DNA of 64,000 nt from Anabaena cylindrica PCC 7122 (lineage in GTDB: Bacteria; Cyanobacteriota; Cyanobacteriia; Cyanobacteriales; Nostocaceae). Under the pieces are notes generated by a model that saw only the letters and a list, made by a program, of their open reading frames with translations, made no database searches and was not told the origin of the DNA. Position 1 is the stretch's first letter. Each line of letters opens with the position of its first letter. The stretch is taken from assembly GCF_000317695.1 (NCBI RefSeq), contig NC_019771.1:3662001-3726000 (forward strand). The letters run 5' to 3'. Positions 8,619 to 17,683 of this stretch are shown here, in pieces. A program made the translations under genes and the position numbers.

Positions 8619-10955
8619 TTACAAACGATCCTTTGGAGGCATGAAAGCAATAGGATTAACTGCACCCTTACCTGCTGGATGAACTTCAAAGTGGGTGTGG
8701 GGACCAGTGCTAAAACCAGTGCTACCCATAGCAGCAATTGTTTGCCCTTGTTCTACTGATTGACCTGCTTGTACTAAAATCCGGCTGTTGTGAGCATAGC
8801 GAGTCTTGCTACCATCAGGATGGCGAATCTCAACTAAATTACCATAACCGCCATTATTCCAGCCTGCTTTTTCAACAACACCAGGAGCAGAGGCGTAAAT
8901 TGGCGTGCCAGTGGAGTTAGCAATATCAATACCCCTGTGCATTCTTCCCCAACGCTGACCATAGCCAGATGTGAGTACACCCTTTGCTGGCCAAATATAA
9001 GCTGTTGTAGAAGAATTGGAGTTGTTATCAACAGACCTTGGCAAGTATATATCTACTGCGGCCAAAGGTGGCAAGGCTGGAGATACTCTACTTCCTCGCA
9101 ATTTACCTAAGGAATCAGTATTGGTTGTACCTGCGGGAGGAACTACCAATCTAATACCACCTGAGTTCCGAGAAGAACTGCCGGCAAAAGCTGTTTGATT
9201 TCGTAGGAATTCTGGGTTAATTGGCTCGTTAGTGATACGAGTAGCACGGAATGTGGGCTGAACAGGTCTTCCGCTGTAGCTGGGCAGAATTGGTCGAGGT
9301 ACTGGAATCGCTACTGCATTCAGTCGTGAATTCACCTTAGAAGGCTTAAATTCATTGGCATTTGCAATCGGAATGGGAATTCCAGCATTACTGTCTTCAG
9401 CAACTGAGGAGATAACTATTCCCGACTCTTGAGCGCGGTATTTTTCCCGTAGTCTCTCAATTTCGGCTTGTAAGCTGCGGAGACGCTCGTTACCTTTGGA
9501 CTTAACCACCTTTTGAGGTTGTCTTCTAGTCGTTCGCGCTTCAGCAACACTATAGGGTAGTGGGGTATCACCACCAATACCATCAGAAGTTGCTTTGATT
9601 TCAGTGGGTGGGTTTTGAAGCTGATTATCCTCAGCTACTGGAACGGCTATGGGGATGCTGTTGGTGATAACAGGAGTATTTGCCCGCAGCTGGTTCTCCT
9701 GAACTACTGGGATAGTAACACTACTCTTTTTGCCAATTACTAACGACTGTGATACCTGAGGTAGATTAGCCTCTAAATTAGGTTTGCTCACAGGATAATT
9801 AGCAACTGTGGTATTACTTCCAGGTTGGTCGAAAGTAGGACTAGTTGGTACAGTTGCCTGGTTGAAACTGCTACGCCCTGCTCTAGCACCAGGAATAATC
9901 AGTTGTTGGCTGATTTGCAGTTGATTAGGATCTTCTAGATTATTAGCTTGGACTAGTTCTGAGACTGAAGTACCGTAATTATTAGCAATTTCTGCTAATG
10001 TATCTCCGGGTTTAACTTCGTAGGTTTTTAGAGCTGATTGGGCGATAACTTTGGGTGCGGCTAGTGCAGGTTTTGTTACCTTCTGCTGTGCCTCACTTGT
10101 TTGTTTCTCCTGTTTTAATTTTGATATCAGGCTGGTTTGTTGAGCATCTCTCAATTTTTCCGACCGCGCTACCAATGTATTCCCAGCTACGGTGGTTGGT
10201 TGTGCTATTTCAATACCAGCTTGTGATAAGTTTTGGGTCTCCTCAGACCGCAACTCCGCCAGACTATTTCTTAAACGGTTCGATTTTTCTTGTAAACGAT
10301 TCAGAGCAAATTCTTGCTGCGCTTTCAGTTGTGCATTAACGTCATTGCTGACTATGTTTGCTGCTACAGTGATATTATCTGTAGTTTGACTGCCGGCAAC
10401 GCTCTGATTTCGAGTAAATTGTTGTCCTGTTTCAGGCAGATATTTATCTGCTTGTAATCTGGATTGAATTGAATTGCTATCTAATCCCTGCCCCATTTGG
10501 GATTGTAAGTAGCCGGCACTTTGATTGGTTTCTAGTGCAGAAATTTGAACAGCCATTTCGTTGGCTGTAATTGGCCATTTAGCTTCAAGCCCAGGCACTT
10601 GCGAAACTGCTGTTGGTTCCAGAATGACAGGATTTTCAGGCACGCTCGCTGATGAGACGGCTTGGGACTCCAGCTTTGTGGCTGTAAATTTAATTTCATT
10701 GTCAGAAACAGCTGGAATTGTTGAGGCTGCTTTTTGACTACCAACAGGAGCCGCTGCTTGGGCTTGATCGCTTTGTCGAGTCACCAAAAGGCTGGTTGCG
10801 CCCATTGAGATTGCCAAGCCAATCATTGCGGCCTTGGTTCCCGCTCGGCGGTTTGGTTTGTGATTAGTCTCATTTAACTGCACTACCGGGACACCATCGC
10901 TGTTGGGGGTATTGTTCAACACAGCCTTCACTCTCTTTTTCAATGCTCGTTTCAA
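8619..10955 (-). CDS. Envelope LysM / M23 metallopeptidase (NlpD/EnvC-like)
   Basis: This 778-aa protein probably cleaves, or activates cleavage of, peptidoglycan outside the inner membrane. A basic N-terminus leads to one hydrophobic segment (AAMIGLAISMGATSLLV), an anchor or signal. A long low-complexity region with coiled-coil parts follows, then a LysM domain near the middle (YEVKPGDTLAEIANNYG ... QQLIIPG) that binds cell-wall glycan. A C-terminal M23 domain carries the zinc ligands HRGID and HTHFEVH. The longest frame opens at a TTG at 11018, but AGGAGG at 10962-10967 sits 6 bases before a TTG at 10955, giving the start KRALKKRVKAVLNNTPNSDG, which I judge correct. An unusually long upstream region suggests a regulated leader. 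Confidence 0.92.
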   Translation of the reverse strand: MKRALKKRVKAVLNNTPNSDGVPVVQLNETNHKPNRRAGTKAAMIGLAISMGATSLLVTRQSDQAQAAAPVGSQKAASTIPAVSDNEIKFTATKLESQAVSSASVPENPVILEPTAVSQVPGLEAKWPITANEMAVQISALETNQSAGYLQSQMGQGLDSNSIQSRLQADKYLPETGQQFTRNQSVAGSQTTDNITVAANIVSNDVNAQLKAQQEFALNRLQEKSNRLRNSLAELRSEETQNLSQAGIEIAQPTTVAGNTLVARSEKLRDAQQTSLISKLKQEKQTSEAQQKVTKPALAAPKVIAQSALKTYEVKPGDTLAEIANNYGTSVSELVQANNLEDPNQLQISQQLIIPGARAGRSSFNQATVPTSPTFDQPGSNTTVANYPVSKPNLEANLPQVSQSLVIGKKSSVTIPVVQENQLRANTPVITNSIPIAVPVAEDNQLQNPPTEIKATSDGIGGDTPLPYSVAEARTTRRQPQKVVKSKGNERLRSLQAEIERLREKYRAQESGIVISSVAEDSNAGIPIPIANANEFKPSKVNSRLNAVAIPVPRPILPSYSGRPVQPTFRATRITNEPINPEFLRNQTAFAGSSSRNSGGIRLVVPPAGTTNTDSLGKLRGSRVSPALPPLAAVDIYLPRSVDNNSNSSTTAYIWPAKGVLTSGYGQRWGRMHRGIDIANSTGTPIYASAPGVVEKAGWNNGGYGNLVEIRHPDGSKTRYAHNSRILVQAGQSVEQGQTIAAMGSTGFSTGPHTHFEVHPAGKGAVNPIAFMPPKDRL

Positions 10956-10961
10956 AGACGA

Positions 10962-10967
10962 CCTCCT
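10962..10967 (-). promoter_or_regulatory. Ribosome binding site that decides the peptidase start
   Basis: On the minus strand AGGAGG is followed by six bases and a TTG codon. No comparable site precedes the TTG at 11018. This is a perfect anti-16S match at ideal spacing and supports starting the LysM/M23 peptidase at 10955. Confidence 0.75.
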
Positions 10968-11742
10968 ATGATCACTAGCGTTCAATAGACCTTGATTTTT
11001 CAGTTGGATACTAATCAATGATTTAGATCACATTAAACGACATATCAAGATCACATTCACCAGAGATACTTACGCAAGATTAACCTGCTTCTCTGATTTA
11101 GACAAGTTCATACTTGTTAGTAAACCTTAAAATTTTCGTGTTGACTTGTCTATTACCACTCTTCATAAAGTCCAGGACTGCTCGCTATTGACAGTTATCT
11201 GTGCTGATTTTGCTCCCTTAAGCCGGGATTTAGACAAAAATAATGATGACTTTGCTGAATCCACGATCGCTGTTAGCATTTGCTCTGCTGTGATTTCTGA
11301 AAAAACGATGTTCCTGCTGTTGATATTTTCTAGGTTTTTTTATCCAATCAGTCTTATCAACAGGAGACTTTACGCGGTTTATTCCCTAAAAAACAACCGT
11401 ACAAACTCGCAGCAACTTTTGGGGTATTTGATTGTGTCTGAAAATACAAATAGTCAAGATGCTTTCCTGTTAAGGTTTTTGATGATTTTGTACCTCTTCC
11501 AAATAGAATTTGAGTTCACTAAAATCTATCATTGACCATTGACCTAAAATCAAAGTTTATATACAAATTTCTTATATCAGTTCCCTCAGATTGGCTAACA
11601 CTTTTTTATATGAGGTTGAGAGGTGTTTTAAATTTTAGTCAATATTGATTGATTTTTAAGCGTTTTCACTATAAAAAATGTTCAAAAATGCTGATTAATC
11701 TGAGATGTCCCAGCTTTTTTACTTAAAAATGGCTATTTATTG
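10968..11742. other. Long region upstream of the LysM/M23 peptidase gene
   Basis: About 780 bases separate the peptidase gene from trmL, both on the minus strand. A plus-strand frame of 129 codons (11146-11535, TTG start, no ribosome binding site, Leu/Phe/Ile-rich ending) is probably chance. The stretch CAGAGATACTTACGCAAG...CTTCTCTG near 11062-11096 forms a short hairpin. I looked for the conserved blocks of the c-di-AMP (ydaO) riboswitch, which sits before similar peptidase genes in other bacteria, and did not find the GGGGTGAATC-type core. The region may still be a long 5' leader. Confidence 0.35.
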
Positions 11743-12198
11743 TCAATAATTTAACTGGCGGCGAGATTCAAACAAACCAATAGCTACACTTACGGATAAA
11801 TTCAGACTGCGAACTCCAGGTTCGTTCATGGGTATGTGGAGAATGGAGTCACAATGAGAGAGAGCAGTTGCCGACAGACCAGTAGTTTCACTACCAAATA
11901 ACAGCCAATCATCAGCTTGAAATTGACACTTTAGATAATTGATGCTACCTCTGACGCTAAAGCCTAACAATCTGCCTCCACGCTGCTGATGAATGATTTT
12001 GAATGCTTCTAAAGATTCATGATTGTGCAGCTTGACATAAGGCCAGTAATCTAAACCTGCTCTTTTGAGGTAGCGATCGCTAATTTCAAATCCTAATGGT
12101 CCAACTAGATGTAGTTCTGTGCCTGTAGCGGCGCAAGTACGAGCAATATTGCCTGTATTGGGGGGAATTTGTGGGTTAACTAAGACTACCTGAGGCAT
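11743..12198 (-). CDS. trmL: tRNA (cytidine(34)-2'-O)-methyltransferase (SPOUT family)
   Basis: TrmL methylates the ribose of the wobble base of leucine tRNAs using S-adenosylmethionine. The 151-aa protein is a minimal SPOUT domain: VVLVNPQIPPNTGNIARTCAATG at the N-terminus, LLFGSETTGLS near residue 100, and the trefoil-knot motif IPMNEPGVRSLNLSVSVAIGLFE near residue 125. A GTG two codons upstream is possible, but ATG at 12198 gives the family-standard start MPQVVLVNP. It stands alone between the peptidase and gshA, with a 230-base upstream gap that contains tandem repeats. Confidence 0.94.
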   Translation of the reverse strand: MPQVVLVNPQIPPNTGNIARTCAATGTELHLVGPLGFEISDRYLKRAGLDYWPYVKLHNHESLEAFKIIHQQRGGRLLGFSVRGSINYLKCQFQADDWLLFGSETTGLSATALSHCDSILHIPMNEPGVRSLNLSVSVAIGLFESRRQLNY

Positions 12199-12343
12199 GG
12201 TCACGAAATGTTAAGAATTCTATAGAACACTGTATCGCTATTAGAAAATCTACCTAATGACAGATATCGACAACCTATAGGTTTTGTTAATAGGTCTGAA
12301 GTTGTCACTAAAGATTAGAATTTTAAAACGAAAAAAGTAGGAT

Positions 12344-12430
12344 TTGGTCATTGGTCATTGGTCATTGGAACACTCTTATAAATAATTTTCCCCCTGCTCC
12401 CTGCTCCCTGCTCCCTGCTCCCTGCTCCCT
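12344..12430. repeat. Heptameric tandem repeats (TTGGTCA and CCCTGCT)
   Basis: Two STRR arrays lie back to back: about three and a half copies of TTGGTCA (12344-12368), and about five to six copies of CCCTGCT (12391-12430). The second array touches the gshA stop codon. Heptamer arrays of this type are characteristic of heterocystous cyanobacteria. Confidence 0.85.
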
Positions 12431-13568
12431 AAGTCAATAGAGACGAACAAAGTTTATTTTCTAGTTCCTGTTCCCGTTCTTGGGTGGCGACAATTGCTTG
12501 GTTAATGACACGCTGGGCATCAAAACCAACTTTGTGTAACTGTAACCACTGTTGGGCTTCGTTACCTTCGCGGAGAATTTTCTGTAAAGGGGAAAGGAAA
12601 CAACTGAAGCCTTGTTGTTTAGCTATTGACCAAACGTCTTGATATATCTGGGAAATCCAATCTCTGGCGAAAATATTACTACCATCTTGCCAATGTTGCA
12701 ATTGGGCATCAAGACTGGCTGTGGCTGCCGCCATTTCATTTTTAGCGGTTAACGTGATCAGTTCTTCAGGAGATAAACTGCTTTGGGTTAAGGGGTCAAT
12801 GCTGGAATTATCAATGATTTGTAACAATCGAGCTTCTAGTAAAGCTGTAATTGCTAATAGGGAAATGGGATCTGTGACTAAATCACAAATTCGCAGCTCT
12901 AGACGATTTAGATCATAAGGGCGGCGATCGCCATTTGGCCGCACTGATGTCCACAAATGCCGGACATTTTGCATGGTTCCGGCTGCTAACTGTTCTTCTA
13001 CCCATTGGATATGATGGGCATGACTGGCAAATAAAGGTACGTATGTGGGGGTTTGAGGGAAGAGTCCCCAACGGGTAGAATGATAGCCTGTGGCTTGACT
13101 ATTGAGGAAAGGAGAGGAGGCGCTGAGGGCTAATAATAGGGGTGCTTCGAGTCGGATAATTCGACAGGCACGCATTAAAATTTCTGGGTCACTGATACCA
13201 ACATTGATGTGTACGCTGGCTGTGACTACTTTTGTCCCGTAGGTTTGCTCTATGTAGTCATGATAAGAGTTGGTGGGGTCAGAACGGTAAAAGCGATCGC
13301 TTCCACCTAAAGATAAGGTACTTCCTGGAATTAAGGTGTAATTGCCTAAACCCTGCAAATATTTACGCAATATCCGTCGAGGACGTAACAAACCACATAA
13401 TTGATTTTCATAATTAGTAGATGGATTAGTTATGTATTCTACATTGCGACTATCTGGCTCTCGCATAAACCCATCTAAATCTGTGATGATTTGGTCGGAG
13501 AGTCCGACGATTTCACCTTGAGGTGTGCCAGTATACATCTCAATCTCAAAGCCTTTCGTTAAGACCAA
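12429..13568 (-). CDS. gshA: Glutamate--cysteine ligase, cyanobacterial type
   Basis: This enzyme joins glutamate and cysteine, the first step of glutathione synthesis, in the cytoplasm with ATP. The 379-aa protein starts VLTKGFEIEMYTGTPQGEIV and contains SVHINVGI near residue 120, YHSTRWGLFPQTP near 165 and NRLELRICD near 230, all typical of the cyanobacterial GshA family rather than the enterobacterial one. The start is TTG with GAGGAG about 7 bases upstream, and this matches the family start. It is divergent from clpB, with a 736-base gap between them. The stop codon lies at the edge of a CCCTGCT tandem array. Confidence 0.95.
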   Translation of the reverse strand: MVLTKGFEIEMYTGTPQGEIVGLSDQIITDLDGFMREPDSRNVEYITNPSTNYENQLCGLLRPRRILRKYLQGLGNYTLIPGSTLSLGGSDRFYRSDPTNSYHDYIEQTYGTKVVTASVHINVGISDPEILMRACRIIRLEAPLLLALSASSPFLNSQATGYHSTRWGLFPQTPTYVPLFASHAHHIQWVEEQLAAGTMQNVRHLWTSVRPNGDRRPYDLNRLELRICDLVTDPISLLAITALLEARLLQIIDNSSIDPLTQSSLSPEELITLTAKNEMAAATASLDAQLQHWQDGSNIFARDWISQIYQDVWSIAKQQGFSCFLSPLQKILREGNEAQQWLQLHKVGFDAQRVINQAIVATQEREQELENKLCSSLLT

Positions 13569-14304
13569 TTTATTCTCCTCGGCTCTCCTAATTTGAATAA
13601 ATTGTATCTAATTAGACGAATTTCTGCATCAAGGATGACGGTGTAAATATAGACAAGTAGGTTGGCGTTAAAAATTGTCGTTGGGATCAGGCCGCCCTGA
13701 GTTTACTTTTCTTTGCACAGTTTGGTTTTATTCTGCCCATTTACTTAGTAACTTAATGCTTCGAGAAGTTAGCATTACTGAATTTTATTTATGAAAATAA
13801 TTTTACTTGCTCTCAAAACCCTTGCAGAGAAGTTCTATGGGTAGAGATTCTCGACTCTAGATCGAAAATCATATTTTAATTCAGCAATACCCAAAAGCTT
13901 TCAGGTATTTCTGTAATTATCTTATTTGGCTGCTTTTAAAATTTTTACACTCACTAGCATGAGTATACACTAATAATAATACAAAAAATCAATAGGTCAA
14001 TATCAATCGCCCAAAAGACGAAAACTCGTAAATTATTGATAATTAATCTCATTAATATTGAGAATATGGATGATATTTTTCTCAATAAGTCGGAAAATAC
14101 ATATTTTGGTTAAATTCTTATTGAAAAAACTTATAGAAGCCAAGAAGCTTGAAACTGAAAACTTTTGCTTTTCCTGGCTTCTGTCCTGATAATACTACCT
14201 TATCAAGATGTGAAGACCGATCCAGGTGAGAGCTTTCCTGTTTTTACAATAGTTATATAAGGAATCAATGCTCTGTGAATATGGAGTAATTTATATCAAA
14301 ATCT
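13569..14304. other. Divergent region between gshA and clpB
   Basis: This 736-base AT-rich gap must hold the promoters of both genes. A strong inverted repeat at 14135-14182 (outer arms AGAAGCCA / TGGCTTCT, inner arms GAAGC / GCTTTTC) would fold in the clpB leader. I looked for a CIRCE operator (TTAGCACTC and its inverse nine bases away) and found none. No coding frame is convincing. Confidence 0.5.
14135..14182 (+). promoter_or_regulatory. Stable hairpin in the putative clpB 5' leader
   Basis: The 8-bp perfect outer stem AGAAGCCA/TGGCTTCT continues into an imperfect inner stem (AGAAGC against GCTTTT). The clpB start lies about 120 bases downstream. It could be an RNA structure in the leader, for example a temperature-responsive one, or a DNA site; the sequence does not decide. 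Confidence 0.35.
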
Positions 14305-16923
14305 ATGCAACCCACTAATCCAAACCAATTTACAGAAAAAGCCTGGGAAGCGATCGCTCATACTCCCGATGTCGCCAAGCAATACCAACAGCAGCAGCTT
14401 GAAAGCGAACACTTAATGAAAGCACTGCTAGAACAAGATGGATTAGCTAGTGCTATTTTTACTAAAGCAGGTGCAAATTTGGTAAAAGTGCGCGATCGCA
14501 CTGACCAATTTATTTTACGTCAACCAAAAGTATCAGGTAGCAGTAGTTCTGTATATTTAGGACGCAGCTTGGATACACTACTTGACCGGGCAGAAAAATA
14601 TCGTCAAGAATTTAAAGACGAATATATTTCAGTTGAACACATATTATTAGGTTACGCCAAAGATGACCGCTTTGGTAAAGCTCTATGCCAAGAATTTGGT
14701 TTAGATGAAAACAAACTAAAAAATATTATTAAACAAATTAGAGGGAGTCAAAAAGTGACAGATCAAAGTCCAGAAGGAAAATATCAATCACTAGAAAAAT
14801 ACGGGCGTGATTTAACAGATGCTGCTCGTAAAGGTCAATTAGATCCAGTGATTGGACGTGATGACGAAATTCGTCGTACCATTCAAATTCTCTCCCGTCG
14901 GACTAAAAATAACCCTGTATTAATCGGTGAGCCTGGTGTAGGTAAAACAGCTATAGCCGAAGGATTAGCACAGCGAATAGTTGCTGGTGATGTTCCCCAA
15001 TCTCTTAAAGATCGGACATTAATTAGTTTAGATATGGGGGCTTTAATTGCCGGAGCAAAATTCCGGGGTGAATTTGAAGAACGCTTGAAAGCTGTGTTAA
15101 AAGAAGTCACCGATTCTGGTGGCAATATTGTTTTATTTATTGATGAAATTCATACCGTTGTTGGTGCTGGTGCAACCCAAGGGGCAATGGATGCGGGAAA
15201 TTTGTTAAAACCAATGTTAGCGCGGGGAGAACTGCGTTGTATTGGGGCAACAACTTTAGATGAATATCGCAAACATATCGAAAAAGATGCGGCTTTAGAA
15301 AGACGCTTCCAACAAGTTTATGTAGATCAACCAAGTGTGGAAGATACGGTTTCGATTTTGCGCGGTTTGCGAGAACGGTATGAAAACCACCACGGGGTCA
15401 AGATTTCTGATAGTGCCTTGGTGGCAGCTGCGACGTTATCGAGTCGTTATATTAGCGATCGCTTTTTACCAGACAAAGCCATCGACCTAGTAGACGAAGC
15501 CGCAGCTAGGCTGAAAATGGAAATTACCTCCAAACCCGAAGAACTTGACGAAATTGATCGCAAAATTTTACAGTTGGAAATGGAAAGGTTATCACTCAAA
15601 AAAGAAAGTGATGCTGCTTCTAGAGAACGTCTTGAAAGACTCGAAAAAGAAATTGCCGATTTCAAAGAAGAACAAAGAACTTTGAGTACACAATGGCAAT
15701 CAGAAAAAGACATTATCGACAAAATTCAATCTGTAAAAAAAGAGATCGAAAAAGTTAACCTAGAAATTCAGCAAGCCGAACGGGATTATGATCTCAACCG
15801 CGCAGCCGAATTGAAATATGGGACTTTAACTAATTTGCATCGCCAATTAGAAGATGTAGAAAACGAACTAACAAATACTCAAGGAACTGGTAAATCTCTG
15901 TTGCGGGAAGAAGTCACCGAATCTGATATTGCCGAAATTATTTCTAAATGGACAGGAATTCCCATCAGCAAATTGGTGGAATCGGAAAAAGAAAAACTAC
16001 TACATTTAGAAGATGAACTTCATCACCGTGTCGTCGGACAAGCTGAAGCAGTCACAGCAGTAGCAGATGCAATTCAACGTTCTCGCGCTGGACTTTCTGA
16101 CCCGAATCGCCCCATTGCTAGTTTTATCTTCCTTGGCCCCACCGGTGTAGGTAAAACCGAATTAGCCAAAGCCTTAGCTGCATATATGTTCGACACCGAA
16201 GAATCTTTAGTGCGGATTGATATGTCAGAATATATGGAGAAACACACCGTTTCTCGGTTAATTGGTGCGCCTCCCGGATATGTAGGTTATGAAGAAGGAG
16301 GACAATTAACAGAAGCGATTCGTCGTCGTCCTTACGCCGTGATTCTATTCGACGAAATCGAGAAAGCTCACCCTGATGTATTTAATATTTTCCTGCAAAT
16401 TCTTGATGATGGTCGCGTCACTGATGCCCAGGGGCGAACAATAGACTTTAAAAACTGTATCATCATCATGACTAGTAACATCGGTTCGCAGTACATTCTG
16501 GATGTGGCTGGTGATGACTCTCGTTATGATGAAATGCGTCATCGGGTAATGGAAGCAATGCGAGGTAGTTTCCGTCCTGAGTTCCTCAACCGAGTTGATG
16601 AATTTATCATCTTCCACAGTTTACAAAAATCGGAATTACGGCAAATTGTCCAGTTACAAGTGGATAGGCTCAGACAAAGATTGAGCGACAGAAAAATGTC
16701 TCTGCGATTATCCGATTATGCTCTTGACTTTTTAGCCGAAGTCGGATATGATCCCGTTTTTGGAGCAAGGCCACTAAAGCGGGCAATTCAGCGAGAGTTA
16801 GAAACTCAAATTGCTAAAGCCATTTTGCGGGGTGAATTCAACGACGGTGATACCATTTTTGTTGATGTGCAGAACGAACGCCTTTCATTTAGTCGTTTAC
16901 CTGTGGAGGTATTCACCAGTTAG
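14305..16923 (+). CDS. clpB: ATP-dependent disaggregase ClpB
   Basis: ClpB is a hexameric AAA+ chaperone that pulls proteins out of aggregates together with DnaK. The 872-aa protein has the full domain order. The N-domain covers 1-150. AAA-1 has Walker A GEPGVGKT near residue 207 and Walker B VLFIDEIH. The coiled-coil middle domain spans about 400-525 (charged, KEEQRTLSTQWQSEKDII), and its presence separates ClpB from ClpC and ClpA. AAA-2 has GPTGVGKTELAKALA near 610 and VILFDEIEKAHPDVFN. Cyanobacteria often have two clpB genes, and this single gene cannot be assigned to one of them. Regulation is not visible beyond the leader hairpin. Confidence 0.97.
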   Translation: MQPTNPNQFTEKAWEAIAHTPDVAKQYQQQQLESEHLMKALLEQDGLASAIFTKAGANLVKVRDRTDQFILRQPKVSGSSSSVYLGRSLDTLLDRAEKYRQEFKDEYISVEHILLGYAKDDRFGKALCQEFGLDENKLKNIIKQIRGSQKVTDQSPEGKYQSLEKYGRDLTDAARKGQLDPVIGRDDEIRRTIQILSRRTKNNPVLIGEPGVGKTAIAEGLAQRIVAGDVPQSLKDRTLISLDMGALIAGAKFRGEFEERLKAVLKEVTDSGGNIVLFIDEIHTVVGAGATQGAMDAGNLLKPMLARGELRCIGATTLDEYRKHIEKDAALERRFQQVYVDQPSVEDTVSILRGLRERYENHHGVKISDSALVAAATLSSRYISDRFLPDKAIDLVDEAAARLKMEITSKPEELDEIDRKILQLEMERLSLKKESDAASRERLERLEKEIADFKEEQRTLSTQWQSEKDIIDKIQSVKKEIEKVNLEIQQAERDYDLNRAAELKYGTLTNLHRQLEDVENELTNTQGTGKSLLREEVTESDIAEIISKWTGIPISKLVESEKEKLLHLEDELHHRVVGQAEAVTAVADAIQRSRAGLSDPNRPIASFIFLGPTGVGKTELAKALAAYMFDTEESLVRIDMSEYMEKHTVSRLIGAPPGYVGYEEGGQLTEAIRRRPYAVILFDEIEKAHPDVFNIFLQILDDGRVTDAQGRTIDFKNCIIIMTSNIGSQYILDVAGDDSRYDEMRHRVMEAMRGSFRPEFLNRVDEFIIFHSLQKSELRQIVQLQVDRLRQRLSDRKMSLRLSDYALDFLAEVGYDPVFGARPLKRAIQRELETQIAKAILRGEFNDGDTIFVDVQNERLSFSRLPVEVFTS

Positions 16924-16968
16924 TTTCACTCATCAACCCGGCAACTTGCAACAGTCGGGTGTATTAGA

Positions 16969-17091
16969 TATATAGCCTTTCTCACTCTAGTAAGATACAA
17001 AATTACCCCTCCCCAACCCTCCCCTTGGTAAGGGGAGGGTGCGCGACAGCGCGGGTGGGGTGTATTTCATGAGCTTGGGAATTGCTATATA
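16969..17091. mobile_element. MITE-like element, twin copy A
   Basis: A 121-123-base element is bounded by TATATAGC and its inverse GCTATATA. It has an internal hairpin CCTCCCC-TTGGTAA-GGGGAGG and a GCGCGACAGCGCG motif. A copy differing by one base that I can see lies at 18988-19109 in the same orientation. It has no coding capacity and is probably mobilised in trans. Confidence 0.75.
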
Positions 17092-17109
17092 GAAAGTAGA
17101 GACTTTATC

Positions 17110-17201
17110 AGGACTTACGCAAAACAGAACGAAAGTAGCGGTAATTCATGAATTACCGCTACGTAATAATAAGGTTTTCAGCCACATCTTGCGTAAGTCC
17201 T
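17110..17201. repeat. Nested inverted repeat around a perfect 28-bp palindrome
   Basis: The outer arms AGGACTTACGCAA (from 17110) and TTGCGTAAGTCCT (to 17201) are perfectly inverted. Inside, 17135-17162 is a perfect palindrome with half-site GTAGCGGTAATTCA. The outer sequence AGGACTTACGCAA also occurs near 53010 as a lone half. The right edge abuts a fragment of the GTTCCATGGAACGTCTCT repeat, which looks truncated by this element. This is probably a small non-coding mobile element. Confidence 0.65.
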
Positions 17202-17202
17202 A

Positions 17203-17272
17203 GTTCCATGGAACGTCTCTACAAAGATTCTTGATGATGCATATTTAAATTCGGTCGATGTCTATTAATATT
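17203..17272. repeat. Dispersed repeat, partial copy 2
   Basis: The blocks GTTCCATGGAACGTCTCT, ACAA, GATTCT, GCATATT, AAATTC and GTCGATGTCTA appear in the same order as at 51990-52050. The left part of the palindrome (TAGAGAC) is missing here because another element abuts at 17201. Confidence 0.6.
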
Positions 17273-17374
17273 TTTGGTAAATTAAAATTTTTTACATCAT
17301 GGAAAGAATTAACTAGAATGTACTCTCAATCAAGGTATTTTTGAGTAGTAGAAAAATATAAACTATCCGAGTAT

Positions 17375-17602
17375 ATGTCTTTAGAACAAGTTGAAAGTTT
17401 TTATGAGATGTTGAGTTCAGAGACAACTCTTTATGAGTTATACCATCACAGTTGCTGTCAAAGAGGAATTTTTGACAGTTGTCATTGGGATAAAGCCAAA
17501 ATTGTCAATTTTGCCGCTAATCTTGGCTACAGTTTTACGGAAGGTGAATTAGAGGAATTATTGTTTACAAGTGAGCCTGTAAAATTAATTCGTAATTCGT
17601 AA
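17375..17602 (+). CDS. Nif11-domain small protein / orphan RiPP-leader-like peptide
   Basis: This 75-aa protein starts MSLEQVESFYEML and has IVNFAANLGYSFTEGELEELL near residues 45-65; together these are the Nif11 pattern. Nif11 domains occur as stand-alone proteins in nitrogen-fixing cyanobacteria and as leader parts of precursors for modified peptides. Between them is a Cys-containing segment HSCCQRGIFDSCHW, longer than in most family members. No Gly-Gly cleavage site or core peptide follows, and no lanthipeptide or radical-SAM enzyme is nearby. The C-terminal RNS and stop are encoded in a CGTAATT heptamer repeat, so the original tail may have been lost. It lies between the twin elements at 17.0 and 19.0 kb. 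Confidence 0.72.
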   Translation: MSLEQVESFYEMLSSETTLYELYHHSCCQRGIFDSCHWDKAKIVNFAANLGYSFTEGELEELLFTSEPVKLIRNS

Positions 17603-17603
17603 T
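17583..17603. repeat. Short heptamer repeat forming the end of the Nif11 gene
   Basis: Two to three copies of the heptamer AATTCGT lie in the last codons and stop of the Nif11 gene. This is the reverse complement of the ACGAATT heptamer found at 61.1 and 62.0 kb. Confidence 0.55.
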
Positions 17604-17683
17604 AGTACTTCTGGTTTTGTTAAGGAAGTGAGTGGGTTTACACTCAGTACTCACCCTACCCACTTACCTATTTACTAAGCATT

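Noticed and set aside
11146..11535. Plus-strand frame of 129 codons opposite the peptidase leader
   Set aside because: TTG start without a ribosome binding site, and composition (Leu/Phe/Ile-rich, no domain) looks like translated non-coding sequence.
10968..11742. c-di-AMP (ydaO) riboswitch before the LysM/M23 peptidase
   Set aside because: A short stretch (CAGATAACTGTC) loosely resembles the 3' part, but the conserved GGGGTGAATC-type core and closing stems are absent.
13569..14304. CIRCE/HrcA operator before clpB
   Set aside because: No TTAGCACTC with its inverse at nine bases was found on either strand.
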